The notes beneath the pieces were generated by a model, which worked only from the letters and a program-made list of their open reading frames with translations, did not search any database and was not told the origin of the DNA. This document shows, piece by piece, positions 36,401-44,337 of a stretch of DNA of 54,993 nt (positions are counted from its first letter, which is position 1; each line of letters opens with the position of its first letter). Both the position numbers and the translations under genes were made by a program. The stretch is from Phycisphaerae bacterium (lineage in GTDB: Bacteria > Planctomycetota > Phycisphaerae > UBA1845 > JAFGLZ01), in NCBI GenBank assembly GCA_016927755.1, contig JAFGLZ010000154.1:1-54993 (forward strand), in the 5' to 3' direction.

Positions 36401-36723
36401 CGGCGTTTCTGGCAACGGGCTTCCTCGTGGTGGCCAGACGGCGATCTGGGGCGCTGCACATTACTCGGGCGGTGTTTGGCTCGTTCGGCTTGTTGTTTGC
36501 GTTGTATCCGGTCTTGGCCGAGTCGTTCCGCCACGTGCAGTGGGACGCGTTCTCGGAGCACATCCGTAGTGAGCGAATCGGTCCGGCCGTGGAGATGATC
36601 CTCAACAGCGTGGACAGCGTGGGGGCGGCCATTGCGGCGGGGATCGCGCTGGTCTCGATCATGGTGCTCGCTTGGCCCGCGCGGCGGCGCGCGCCCGAGA
36701 CGGTGTACGAGACTGCGGCGTGA
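33433..36723 (+). CDS. Ser/Thr protein kinase with multi-span membrane part and TM2 domain
   Basis: A 1096-residue Hanks-type kinase. The catalytic domain (about 16-280) is complete: glycine loop GRGGFGEVYYA, Lys44, HRDLKPGN (Asp133), DYG in place of DFG (Asp150), and TVGTVHYMAPEIGKG. A low-complexity Trp/Gly-rich linker follows (about 300-360), then groups of hydrophobic spans from about 390. A TM2 domain lies at about 785-839 (LGVGGLQRFYVGKVGTGLIW), then a proline/alanine-rich linker and further spans to the end. Planctomycetes often link such kinases to ECF sigma genes. The kinase domain faces the cytoplasm by inference. It lies in the middle of the five-gene set and probably phosphorylates a neighbour such as the FHA protein or the sigma factor. 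Confidence 0.93.
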   Translation: MQGYQYKHGDRPLEGFTIQRAVGRGGFGEVYYALSDSGREVALKCVQGYEEIELRGIRQCMNLKSPYLVTIFDVKHNDQDRPFVIMEYVSGPSLRDLLNESPSGLGAQKAAFFLREIGKGLTYLHDRGIVHRDLKPGNIFYEDGYVKIGDYGLSKVMTASQHSGQTITVGTVHYMAPEIGKGRYDQGIDIYALGIVLFEMLTGQVPFFGASPGEILMKHMASDPDLSGIEEPFARVIRRAMDKDPERRYRTVQEMVEDVFGAEHVRESVSHFRPESLSEVAERIGQKVAAGVRAGASGSSGDPTVTLGRDVPPGQGGSSAWGRPENWWEDFGRRMGQWGEQMGRWGERFGSHVGREVAKQARQFGESSVDSDMRVRGDPKQDPLKRHQRRILAFTAAGIVAVAVALATPFGHDDSLLTGLGTFCALVGSALGILIAERRLGLQSESDFVKRLAYGGLACVLGVIFLVPTVILAGYLNESLGRAAITICVAIFLVNWPKRTNPGREERVSLGCAFAAGLAGLIVSAIGGGDMLLATGFLAGLSLTAQVASAFDPKSARDLRRHLAEMEEFWQGSVARGAPAEARPGIAPAPPPPPAARPEQNAAERAVPGRRGIGEHGLRAGEARQHDRGSASLWHAVEGVPVPVWVRPVALLVFMILLGVGVACLVWAGTTRSDDELVIGVCVGVSSLLLSLFCLVKSLQLRFVSWWSSLVKPLVMIACLTAVLTASMVLGVSRLGSDETAIAVFFIVFPSLLFLVAAVLPNAAMHSLFGGAIPRTPSPPSLHTVSTRRRLWAFLLACAGFLGVGGLQRFYVGKVGTGLIWLLTVGLFYMGTLYDLILIALGKFRDRHGLPLIVWHSDEELRRSSVSAAAKVGAPPGPQAAVEITRDLREHREVTQPSGGRATSDPAASARSAAGNRDSFDFAGIVLSAIGGVFLLVTLVTGLALAAELPAMLAAGLPEPDVAAELTKAFGYAGWPKLLDRILTIATVSSAFLATGFLVVARRRSGALHITRAVFGSFGLLFALYPVLAESFRHVQWDAFSEHIRSERIGPAVEMILNSVDSVGAAIAAGIALVSIMVLAWPARRRAPETVYETAA

Positions 36724-36738
36724 CCGGCAGAGGATCCA

Positions 36739-38070
36739 GTGATGGTTCAGACTGCGATCTGGCTTGTCTTGTTGATACCGCTGGCGGCTGGGCTGGCTGT
36801 TCTCCTGGCGACCTGGCGTCGGGGAAGGCGGCTTGCCGCGGTCGGCCTGGGTATGGCGGCGGGCTTGGCAGTGATGGCGCTCTTCGTCGTGGGGGTTCGG
36901 TCAGCGCATCGACGCGAGATCACCGTGACACCGCCCCGCAAGGTTGCCGTCCAGAACGGTCCAGGCGTGGTTTCGCACGAGATCTCGGAAGTCCGGAGGA
37001 GCATCCACCGCGTACGCGGCGAGATTGCCGAAGTGCAGCGCGAGGTGCAGTCGGCTGCCGGAAACCTGCAGCCGCTCAAAGTTCCCCAGCCCTTGCTGCT
37101 CGAGGGAGAACGCTGGTCTGTGGAGATCAGCGATGACTTCACTCCGAACGTCTTTCCGTCCGCCCAATCGGCGGCGCGGAGCCTGGTTCGTCGCGCACTC
37201 CAGCTCTTACCGCCAGAGAAGGGCACCGTCGTGATAAGGGGCAAGGCTGAACGCGCAATCCTCGACGAGGCAGGCAAGGCGCTCTCCGACTTGCGGAGCG
37301 AGCTGAACGTCCTCGTGCGTCCTGAAATCGCCGGGTCCGACAAGCAGCTACGAGAGGCGGCGCCTCTGCTGGCCGACCTCGAGTTTGCGTCCTCGCCGAC
37401 CGGAACGCACACGATCCTGATCGAAGGACGGCGTTACGGACACCGGGAGGGGACGCTTCGCCTATGTGCACGCGTGGGCAAGCGAGAGCGTCTGTGGACG
37501 ACCTCCTTCGTCGACAAGTTGTGGGCTGACGACTTCTCCAAGTGGACGCAGCAGTGGCCTCGTGAAGGCTGGATGATCGCCGGATCGCCAAGTCCCCGCA
37601 CGGATGCGCACGAGGCGGAGCGTCAGGCGAAGCTCGACGCCGCGCACAGGCTGCTGCCCGAAATCCAGAGGACCGTGGGCACCCTCGGCGGGTGGCGGAT
37701 TGCCGAGAGAGACCCGAACCGGCTGGCGGCGCTCGTTGCCGATCACCTGGACAGCGGCCCCTACATCGCGGATCGGTTCCTCCAGAAGTACGACCGTCCG
37801 TACGGCGCGGTGTGGCGGTGTTCCCTGCTTGTCGACGCCTCGTCCGATAGCGTTCGCAGGTTGGCCGTGTCGTGCCGGAGAGACCGGCAGATCGAAAGGA
37901 GCTCGTGGGTGCGGACGTTAGGATCGATCGGGGCGCTGTTTGGGGTCATCTGCGCGGTCTACCTGTTCCTCAATGCGGCCACGAAAGGTTACTATGTATG
38001 GTCGTTGCGGGTGTTGGTGGCGCTGGCCGTGCTTGGCGGCGGCGCGGCGACGCTGTGGATGTTGGCATGA
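36739..38070 (+). CDS. Membrane protein of unknown function
   Basis: A 443-residue protein I do not recognise. Two N-terminal membrane spans (about residues 5-24 and 33-53), a predicted soluble region of about 320 residues with a short coiled coil (about 78-108, EISEVRRSIHRVRGEIAEVQ) and two C-terminal spans (about 391-410 and 421-440). The soluble part contains beta/alpha segments such as KGTVVIRGKAERAILDEAG and HTILIEGRRYGHREGTLRL. GTG at this position or the ATG right after it is the start. Only 15 bases separate it from the kinase gene and 42 from the sigma gene, so co-expression is likely; a sensor or anti-sigma-like partner is conceivable but unproven. Confidence 0.8.
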   Translation: MMVQTAIWLVLLIPLAAGLAVLLATWRRGRRLAAVGLGMAAGLAVMALFVVGVRSAHRREITVTPPRKVAVQNGPGVVSHEISEVRRSIHRVRGEIAEVQREVQSAAGNLQPLKVPQPLLLEGERWSVEISDDFTPNVFPSAQSAARSLVRRALQLLPPEKGTVVIRGKAERAILDEAGKALSDLRSELNVLVRPEIAGSDKQLREAAPLLADLEFASSPTGTHTILIEGRRYGHREGTLRLCARVGKRERLWTTSFVDKLWADDFSKWTQQWPREGWMIAGSPSPRTDAHEAERQAKLDAAHRLLPEIQRTVGTLGGWRIAERDPNRLAALVADHLDSGPYIADRFLQKYDRPYGAVWRCSLLVDASSDSVRRLAVSCRRDRQIERSSWVRTLGSIGALFGVICAVYLFLNAATKGYYVWSLRVLVALAVLGGGAATLWMLA

Positions 38071-38112
38071 GGATGGTGGACGGCATGGCTGGATGCGACC
38101 CCACGTGCTTCC

Positions 38113-39039
38113 ATGAGTGATCTGAGCGAGGCCGATCGATTTCTGCTGGAGCAGATCCGCAGCGGCAACGCCGACGGCTGGGCTCAGTTGGTTTCGCGCT
38201 ATCAGGGCCGTCTCGTGTCCTTCGCGCGGACCAAGCTGCGGCAGTCCGCCGACGCTGAGGACCTCGTTCAGGACACGTTCCTTGCCTTTCTCAAGGGGTT
38301 GCAGGGCTTCCGCGGGGAGGCCAGCATCGAGACCTACCTATTCACCATTCTCCGTCGGAAGATCATCAACTGGGGTCGGGGCAAGAAGGCGGGGCTGTGC
38401 CTGCTCCAGGACGTCATGTACGGTGGCAAGGGGGGCGATACCGTCGAGCAGGCCGCCGACGCGCCGGAGCAGCTTGCGGCGGACGAGCCGACGGCGAGCT
38501 GGTACGCACGCCGCGACGAGGCGCAGGACCTCCAGCGGTCGGCCCTGACGTCGGCGCTCCGTGGGCTGATCGAACGGTTCAAGTCGTCGGGCAACTTCCG
38601 CGATCTTCAAGTCGTCGAGCTGTTGTTCTACTCCCAGCTTCGCAACAAGGACGCGGCCGAGATCCTCTCGCTTGACGAGAAGCACGTCGGCTTGATCAAA
38701 CACCGATGCCTGAAGGAGATCCGAGAGCGGATCGGACAGGCCCACCCCCTGCATGCGTCCGCGCTGAGCGAGGATTTCGAGCCGTACGATGCCCTTATCA
38801 CCGAGATCTGGCAGACCCAGCGTTTGAGCTGTTTGAAGCGGAGCACGATCGGGGCGCATCTGCTCGGTTCGCTCGACGATCCGTGGCAGGAGTACGTGAC
38901 CTTCCACCTGGAGCGGCTGGGCTGTACGTTTTGCCAGGCGAACCTGGAGGATCTCCGGCGGCAGACCGCCGACGATACGTCGCGGACTCTGCGCGACCGG
39001 ATCATGGAATCGACGGTCGGCTTCCTCAGCCGACCGTAG
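38113..39039 (+). CDS. RNA polymerase sigma factor, ECF-like, with C-terminal His/Cys extension
   Basis: A 308-residue sigma-70-family regulator. Region 2 lies at about 15-90 (ADAEDLVQDTFLAFLKGLQG, then SIETYLFTILRRKIINWGR) and region 4 at about 155-215 (LRNKDAAEILSLDEKHVGLI). Unlike a minimal ECF factor of about 180-200 residues, about 90 residues follow region 4 and contain His265, Cys271 and Cys274 (TFHLERLGCTFCQANLEDL), resembling the zinc motif of anti-sigma (zf-HC2) domains though with wider His-Cys spacing. No separate anti-sigma gene is nearby, so control may come from the fused tail or from phosphorylation by the kinase two genes upstream. It is the last gene of the set and its end overlaps a terminator hairpin. 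Confidence 0.88.
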   Translation: MSDLSEADRFLLEQIRSGNADGWAQLVSRYQGRLVSFARTKLRQSADAEDLVQDTFLAFLKGLQGFRGEASIETYLFTILRRKIINWGRGKKAGLCLLQDVMYGGKGGDTVEQAADAPEQLAADEPTASWYARRDEAQDLQRSALTSALRGLIERFKSSGNFRDLQVVELLFYSQLRNKDAAEILSLDEKHVGLIKHRCLKEIRERIGQAHPLHASALSEDFEPYDALITEIWQTQRLSCLKRSTIGAHLLGSLDDPWQEYVTFHLERLGCTFCQANLEDLRRQTADDTSRTLRDRIMESTVGFLSRP

Positions 39040-39053
39040 GCGCCCGGCTTTTT
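39013..39053 (+). terminator. Terminator of the kinase-sigma operon
   Basis: ACGGTCGGCT (39013-39022) and AGCCGACCGT (39028-39037) form a perfect ten-base stem with a five-base loop that includes the last codons and first base of the stop of the sigma gene. A TTTTT run lies at 39049-39053, twelve bases after the stem, further away than ideal. Confidence 0.5.
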
Positions 39054-39123
39054 CATCTCGTCATCCCCCACGATTTGTCGTAGGTTACTTGAGTTGGGAC
39101 TTCCCCGTGGAGGACCGTACACG

Positions 39124-41478
39124 ATGCGTAGGCTCGTTCTGTTGCGAAATCACTGCGCCGGCATGACGCTCCTGCTGTGCGTGGGCGTAGGCAGTGCGTC
39201 GGCGGAGGAATCCGAGGTGAGCGAGACAGACCTGTTGAACGGGACCAGCCCGCTGCGCGACCAAGGCGATCTGGCGGCCAGGATGGTCGCGGGGATCGAT
39301 CGGTTTCTGACGCGGGGGCTGACCGCGTCGGTCGAGCGCCGCGGCGGGCATTGGAAGCAGGATTTCTCGTCGCGCGAGGCCTATGCACGGTCGGTCTCGG
39401 CAAACCGCGAGCGACTCAGGGAGATCATCGGCGCGGTCGATCCGCGGCCCTTGCCGGTTCAAATGGAGCTTGTCGGCACGACGGAGCAGCCGTCGCTTGT
39501 TGGGCAGGGGGCGGGCTACACGGTCCACGCGGTGCGATGGCGCGCCCTCGACGGAGTTGACGGCGAAGGGCTGCTGCTCCGGCCCACCAGCTCGCCGGTC
39601 GCTCGCATCATCGCGATTCCCGATGCCGACCAGACGCCGGAGATGCTCGTGGGCATGGCCGTGGGGGGCGCACCGGAGGGGCAGTTTGGCCGTCGCCTTG
39701 CGGAGGCATGCTGCGAGGTCCTGGTGCCCGCCTTGATCAATCGGAGCGACACGTTCTCCGGCAATCCGCGCGTCTGCGTGACGAACCAGCCGCACCGGGA
39801 GTTCGTCTATCGAATGGCCTACGAGATGGGCCGGCACGTCATCGGGTATGAGGTGCAGAAGGTACTGGCGGCGGTGGACTACTTTGCCTCCCCCGCGGCG
39901 GGCGAGAAGAGGCCCGTCGGCGTGATGGGTTACGGCGAGGGGGGGCTTCTGGCCCTTTACAGCGGCGGGCTGGATTCACGGATCGACGTGGTCGTGGTCA
40001 GCGGCTACTTCCAGCCGCGACAGCAAGTGTGGGCGGAGCCGATCTATCGGAATGTTTGGCGGCTGCTCAGCGAGTTCGGGGATGCCGAACTGGCGGGTCT
40101 GATCGCGCCGCGGACGCTGATCGTCGAGGCGTGTCGGGGCCCCGAGATCGACGGCCCACCGAAGGCCCGCAAAGGCCACGTTGGCGGGGCGGCGCCGGGC
40201 AAGCTGACGACACCGTCGATCGACACAGTCCGGGCCGAGATCGAACGGGCCCGTGGGACGTACGCGAGGCTTGATGCGTCGGGCAACCTGAAGCTGATCA
40301 TCAGCCAGGGGGGCAAGGGGCCCCCCGGCACCTCCGATACGCTGGCGGCGCTGTTGGCGGGCTTAGGACAGGAGGCGGCGGCATCACGACTCGTTTCCGT
40401 CGGCCAACCTCCGAAGGACTTCCGCAAGGGGTTCGATCCGAGCGATCGCCAGAAGCGGCAGCTCGATCAGATGATCGAATTCACGCAGGGGCTAGTTCGT
40501 CAGTCGGAGTTCCGGCGACGCGAGCACTGGTCGAAGACGGACGCCTCGAGCGTCCAAAAGTGGACGGCATCATGCAAGGCGTATCGAAGGCGGTTTTGGG
40601 AGGACGTCATCGGTAGACTGCCGGACGCGAGCGAGCCGGCGAACCCGCGATCGCGGCGGCTCTACGATCGCCCGAAGTGGCGAGGCTACGAGGTGATGCT
40701 GGATGTGTGGCCCGACGTCTTCGCTTCGGGCATTCTGCTGGTCCCCAAGGATCTCAAGCAAGGCGAGCAGCGCCCTGTCGTGGTATGCCAGCACGGTCTG
40801 GAGGGCACGCCGCGCAGCACGATCGAGCCGCGGCACGCCCAGGCCTATAGCCGATTCGCGGTTAGGCTGGTCGAGCGCGGGTTCGTCGTCTATGCGCCGC
40901 AGAACCCGTACATCGGGGGCGATGCCTTCCGGGTCCTGCAGCGTAAGGCCAACCCGCTGGGGCTATCACTCTTCTCGTTCATCATCGGCCAGCACGCTCG
41001 GACGCTGGCGTGGCTGGCGTCGCTGCCGTTCGTCGACGCGGAGCGGATCGGGTTCTACGGCATCAGCTATGGCGGCAAGACCGCCGTCCGGGTTCCGACG
41101 ATCCTCGAGCGATATGCCCTGAGCATCTGCTCGGCGGACTTCAACGACTGGATCTATAAGAACACGACGATCGACCACCGCACGAGCTACCTATTTACGG
41201 GTGAGTACGAGATGCCCGAGTTCAACCTGGGCAATACCTTCAACTACGCCGAGATGGCTGGGCTGATGGTGCCCCGTCCTTTCATGGTCGAGCGCGGCCA
41301 TCGCGACGGTGTGGCTAGCGACGAGTGGGTGGCGTATGAGTACGCCAAAGTGCGCCGGCTCTACGATGAGCTCGGTATCGGCGACCGAACGGAGATCGAG
41401 TTCTTCAACGGCGGGCACAAGATCAACGGTGTGGGGACGTTCGAGTTCCCGCACAAGCACCTGAAGTGGCCCAGGTAG
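39124..41478 (+). CDS. Secreted protein with tandem alpha/beta-hydrolase domains, first one degenerate
   Basis: A 784-residue exported protein (signal peptide about residues 1-27, ending SASAEE) with two alpha/beta-hydrolase domains. The first (about 120-420) has GYGEGG at 269-274, where the nucleophile elbow carries Glu272 instead of Ser, so it is probably inactive. The second (about 515-784) has an intact elbow GISYGG with Ser648 and a likely catalytic His late in the chain (FNGGHKINGVGTFEFPHKH). Related proteins are called acetyl-xylan esterase or dienelactone-hydrolase-like and are common in Planctomycetes; removal of acyl groups from polysaccharides is plausible. GGAGG ten bases before ATG supports the start. 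Upstream in-frame codons are unlikely. Confidence 0.82.
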   Translation: MRRLVLLRNHCAGMTLLLCVGVGSASAEESEVSETDLLNGTSPLRDQGDLAARMVAGIDRFLTRGLTASVERRGGHWKQDFSSREAYARSVSANRERLREIIGAVDPRPLPVQMELVGTTEQPSLVGQGAGYTVHAVRWRALDGVDGEGLLLRPTSSPVARIIAIPDADQTPEMLVGMAVGGAPEGQFGRRLAEACCEVLVPALINRSDTFSGNPRVCVTNQPHREFVYRMAYEMGRHVIGYEVQKVLAAVDYFASPAAGEKRPVGVMGYGEGGLLALYSGGLDSRIDVVVVSGYFQPRQQVWAEPIYRNVWRLLSEFGDAELAGLIAPRTLIVEACRGPEIDGPPKARKGHVGGAAPGKLTTPSIDTVRAEIERARGTYARLDASGNLKLIISQGGKGPPGTSDTLAALLAGLGQEAAASRLVSVGQPPKDFRKGFDPSDRQKRQLDQMIEFTQGLVRQSEFRRREHWSKTDASSVQKWTASCKAYRRRFWEDVIGRLPDASEPANPRSRRLYDRPKWRGYEVMLDVWPDVFASGILLVPKDLKQGEQRPVVVCQHGLEGTPRSTIEPRHAQAYSRFAVRLVERGFVVYAPQNPYIGGDAFRVLQRKANPLGLSLFSFIIGQHARTLAWLASLPFVDAERIGFYGISYGGKTAVRVPTILERYALSICSADFNDWIYKNTTIDHRTSYLFTGEYEMPEFNLGNTFNYAEMAGLMVPRPFMVERGHRDGVASDEWVAYEYAKVRRLYDELGIGDRTEIEFFNGGHKINGVGTFEFPHKHLKWPR

Positions 41479-41562
41479 TGCGATGGATTTGGCATCGCGG
41501 TGATGCCCTGGTTCGCACAAGCGTGAGACGTTTGAGGCCTAGGCCGCGAAGTCGAGGGGCCG

Positions 41563-41742
41563 ATGCGATACCTTAGATTCGTCAGCTTGACCGTTGGGGC
41601 AATCGGACTGTTCTGCATACTACTGTCGGCCGGAAGCGAGGGGACGATCGAGCCTTGGGGCCGAATTGGGACGGTTCTTACGGTTGTCGGACTAGCTGGA
41701 TGCGTTTCGCTGATTGCGGCAGACGCCAAACGACAGAAGTGA
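41563..41742 (+). CDS. Small two-span membrane protein, 59 residues
   Basis: A short open frame with the N-terminus MRYLRFVSLTVGAIGLFCIL, a polar turn (SEGTIEPWG) and a second span (about residues 36-53), ending in AKRQK. GAGGGG lies just before the ATG. The two-span pattern with charged ends is protein-like and there is no competing gene, but no family is recognised. It lies between two secreted carbohydrate-active genes on the same strand. Confidence 0.55.
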   Translation: MRYLRFVSLTVGAIGLFCILLSAGSEGTIEPWGRIGTVLTVVGLAGCVSLIAADAKRQK

Positions 41743-41827
41743 GCCTACACGCAGCGCGAAGAGCAACTCAGTGTTGCCACCTGGAGTGAGGGCGCCGATG
41801 GGTGGGTACCATTCTTGGAGAGACCTA

Positions 41828-44305
41828 ATGACGCTGACTATGCGGTCGATGGGGGTGTTTCTGCTTGCAGGTGGTTTGGCCTTCGGGGCGATGTGCTCGC
41901 GGGTACTGGCTCGCTCGACAGACGTCATCCCTCTGCCACGCGAGATCAAGCGGATCGGAGACGACCTGACGCTAGACAAGGATCATCCCTTGCGGATCGT
42001 CCTCAGCGGCGGGAAATGCGCCACGTGCAAAACGAGCGCTAAGACGCTGGCCGACGAGCTGCAGCGCCTCGGCGTGGCGATCTCGCAGGACGGTTCGGCC
42101 AAGTGCACGACCCTCTACATGGGGTGCGCCACGGCAAACGCGCAACACACCGCCCGATGCCGGAAGGCCGACGCGATGCCCGATCCCAAGTGGGGTCCGG
42201 ACGGATACCGTCTCAAGGTGTCCTCCAAGGAGATCCTCATCGCCGGAAACAACCAGACCGGAACGTTCTACGGCCTGCAGACGTTTCGCCAGATGCTCGA
42301 GCCGATTCCCGGCGGCAAGGGCGTTCGTGTCGAGTGTGTTGATATCCGCGACTGGCCGGCGATGAAGTGGCGGGGCACGATGTTTGGGCTGCAGTCACCC
42401 CGCGAACACGAGCGGCTGGCGTATTACAAGATGAACCTGCTGAACTGGGAGGTCAACGATCAACCGGGCTACAAGACCATCCCCCAGTTTTCCGGCGGCA
42501 TCTCGTTGGCGCACATCCGTGAAGTGGCCGAATCGGCCCGGCGCTACTACGTGAACCTGACGCTGGAGACGCAGTCGTTCGGGCACGTGAGCTGGATGCT
42601 GAGCAAGTTCCCGGAACTTCGCGCCCGTCCGAACGACCTGCACGTTCTCCGGCCGTTGCACGAGCCGACATACGAGTTGATTGGCCGGATCTACGCCGAG
42701 CTGTGCCCGTTGTACAAGACGCCGATCTACATGGCCGGCTGCGACGAGGCCTGGGGCATCGAGGAGTGGGCCAAGGAGCAGGGCCTCGACTGCGACGAGG
42801 TGATTGGAAAACACATCCAGCGGCTCGCCGACATGCTGAGGGAACACGGCAAGCGGACGATGATCTGGGGCGACTATCTGCTCAAGCACCGCCGTGCGAT
42901 CCGCTGGATGAAACCGAAGGACTTCCTGATCTGTGATTGGCACTATGAGCCGGACAAGGAGTATCCCAGTGTCGATTTCTTCGTGGAGAACGGCTTCGAA
43001 ACGCTCGTCTCGCCGGCGGTGGTGCCGGCCCGACCGATCTTTCCCGACTACGAACGACAGATTCCGAACATCCGCGGCTTCATCCAAGATGGCGTCCGGC
43101 GCGGCGCGACTGGCCTGCTCAACACGAACTGGCCCGTCAGCCCGATGCCCACCGAGTGCTACTGGTACGGTTGGGTCTGCGGGGCCGAGTACGCATGGAA
43201 CCCGACCGGGCGATCCCAGGAGACGTTCGACCGAGTCTTCTTCAAGCAGGTCTACGGGCTGACGTCCGAGCAGGGGCTGGGTCTGTTCAGGAAGTTCGCT
43301 CGTTTGGGGACGTACCACCGTCTCGACCAGGAGGCGGCCAAGGCACCGAAGGGCCTCCTGGGCGACATGGTCAAGTCGGGCTGGAACCTGGTCGTGCCGA
43401 AGCTGCATCGCGCCCAGGACACGTACATCCGGGAGGCCCAGTCGGCGCTCGACAAGGCCCTCGAAGCGGCGAGCCCCTCCGGTGCCGAGCGGCTCAAGGC
43501 GTTTCAGCAGATCCTCGATCGCCTTCGACAGGCCATGACGTATATGGAGAAGGTGCAGGAGTTGGGTCGGACGATCTCCACGGGCACATGGGCGCCGACA
43601 GAAGGCTCGACAGATAGCCTAGCTGTCGGATTGGATTCGATTCGGAGGGTGTGCGAGGACTGGCTCGGACTGATCGAGGGGGCTTCGGCCTTGCAGCAAC
43701 GAGGGGCGGCTCGGGCCGTCGGGGTGTCCATCATGAAGGCGACCGAGCCGACGGGCACTCCCCAAAAACGAATTCAGCAAGTCCTCGGTCTACTGGATTT
43801 GGAGCTGAAGCCGCCGGGCAAGACCGTTCGCATCAGACCTGGATCACAGTTCAGTGTGGAATCGGATCCGGCGAAGGTGCCGGCGCCAGAGGCGCGTCGA
43901 GAAGGGTGGTGTCACTTTCCGCGATCGGATGCGTCGGCAAGCTGGCAGTTCGAGTTTCGTGTTCCCGGTCGCTACCGGGTTCTGACGCTGCTCCGACACA
44001 GCGCGGGCGTCTGGGAGAACAGCCAGTTCGTCCGAGGCGGACGCAACGCCGCGTACGACGGCCGCTACGGCTGGAAGCTCGACGGCGAGCCGATCAAGGA
44101 GCAGTGGCTTGGGAAGGAATTGAATCCAGACGCCGACGAGGCCCTCCGTTGGGCAGTCCTCGCCGACAGGGAGTTCAAGGCGGGCAACCACACGCTGCTT
44201 GCTCATGTGACGGGCATGAACCACGCCATCATCGCGGAATTCGTCTTCACTCAGGATCCAGGCTTCCGTCCGGAGATGAGCCGCGGCGATATCAAGACAA
44301 AGTAG
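41828..44305 (+). CDS. GH20-like beta-N-acetylhexosaminidase-family protein
   Basis: An 825-residue secreted protein (signal peptide about 1-28). The GH20b-type domain begins STDVIPLPREIKRIGDDLTL, and NQTGTFYGLQTFRQML marks its end; the (beta/alpha)8 domain then starts with RDWPAMKWRGTMFGL. The catalytic Asp-Glu pair of GH20 is present as Asp306-Glu307 in YMAGCDEAWGIEE, although the usual His-x-Gly-Gly before it is replaced. A helical part and a C-terminal beta domain (WQFEFRVPGRYRVLTLLRHS) follow, probably carbohydrate-binding. GGAGAG before ATG supports this start over an earlier in-frame one. Likely cleaves N-acetylhexosamine or a related sugar from glycans outside the cytoplasm. It shares domain layout with the protein at 8.3 kb, which lacks the Asp-Glu pair. 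Confidence 0.85.
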   Translation: MTLTMRSMGVFLLAGGLAFGAMCSRVLARSTDVIPLPREIKRIGDDLTLDKDHPLRIVLSGGKCATCKTSAKTLADELQRLGVAISQDGSAKCTTLYMGCATANAQHTARCRKADAMPDPKWGPDGYRLKVSSKEILIAGNNQTGTFYGLQTFRQMLEPIPGGKGVRVECVDIRDWPAMKWRGTMFGLQSPREHERLAYYKMNLLNWEVNDQPGYKTIPQFSGGISLAHIREVAESARRYYVNLTLETQSFGHVSWMLSKFPELRARPNDLHVLRPLHEPTYELIGRIYAELCPLYKTPIYMAGCDEAWGIEEWAKEQGLDCDEVIGKHIQRLADMLREHGKRTMIWGDYLLKHRRAIRWMKPKDFLICDWHYEPDKEYPSVDFFVENGFETLVSPAVVPARPIFPDYERQIPNIRGFIQDGVRRGATGLLNTNWPVSPMPTECYWYGWVCGAEYAWNPTGRSQETFDRVFFKQVYGLTSEQGLGLFRKFARLGTYHRLDQEAAKAPKGLLGDMVKSGWNLVVPKLHRAQDTYIREAQSALDKALEAASPSGAERLKAFQQILDRLRQAMTYMEKVQELGRTISTGTWAPTEGSTDSLAVGLDSIRRVCEDWLGLIEGASALQQRGAARAVGVSIMKATEPTGTPQKRIQQVLGLLDLELKPPGKTVRIRPGSQFSVESDPAKVPAPEARREGWCHFPRSDASASWQFEFRVPGRYRVLTLLRHSAGVWENSQFVRGGRNAAYDGRYGWKLDGEPIKEQWLGKELNPDADEALRWAVLADREFKAGNHTLLAHVTGMNHAIIAEFVFTQDPGFRPEMSRGDIKTK

Positions 44306-44337
44306 GCCGCCTCCCGTTGCGCTGGTCCATTGGCTCT

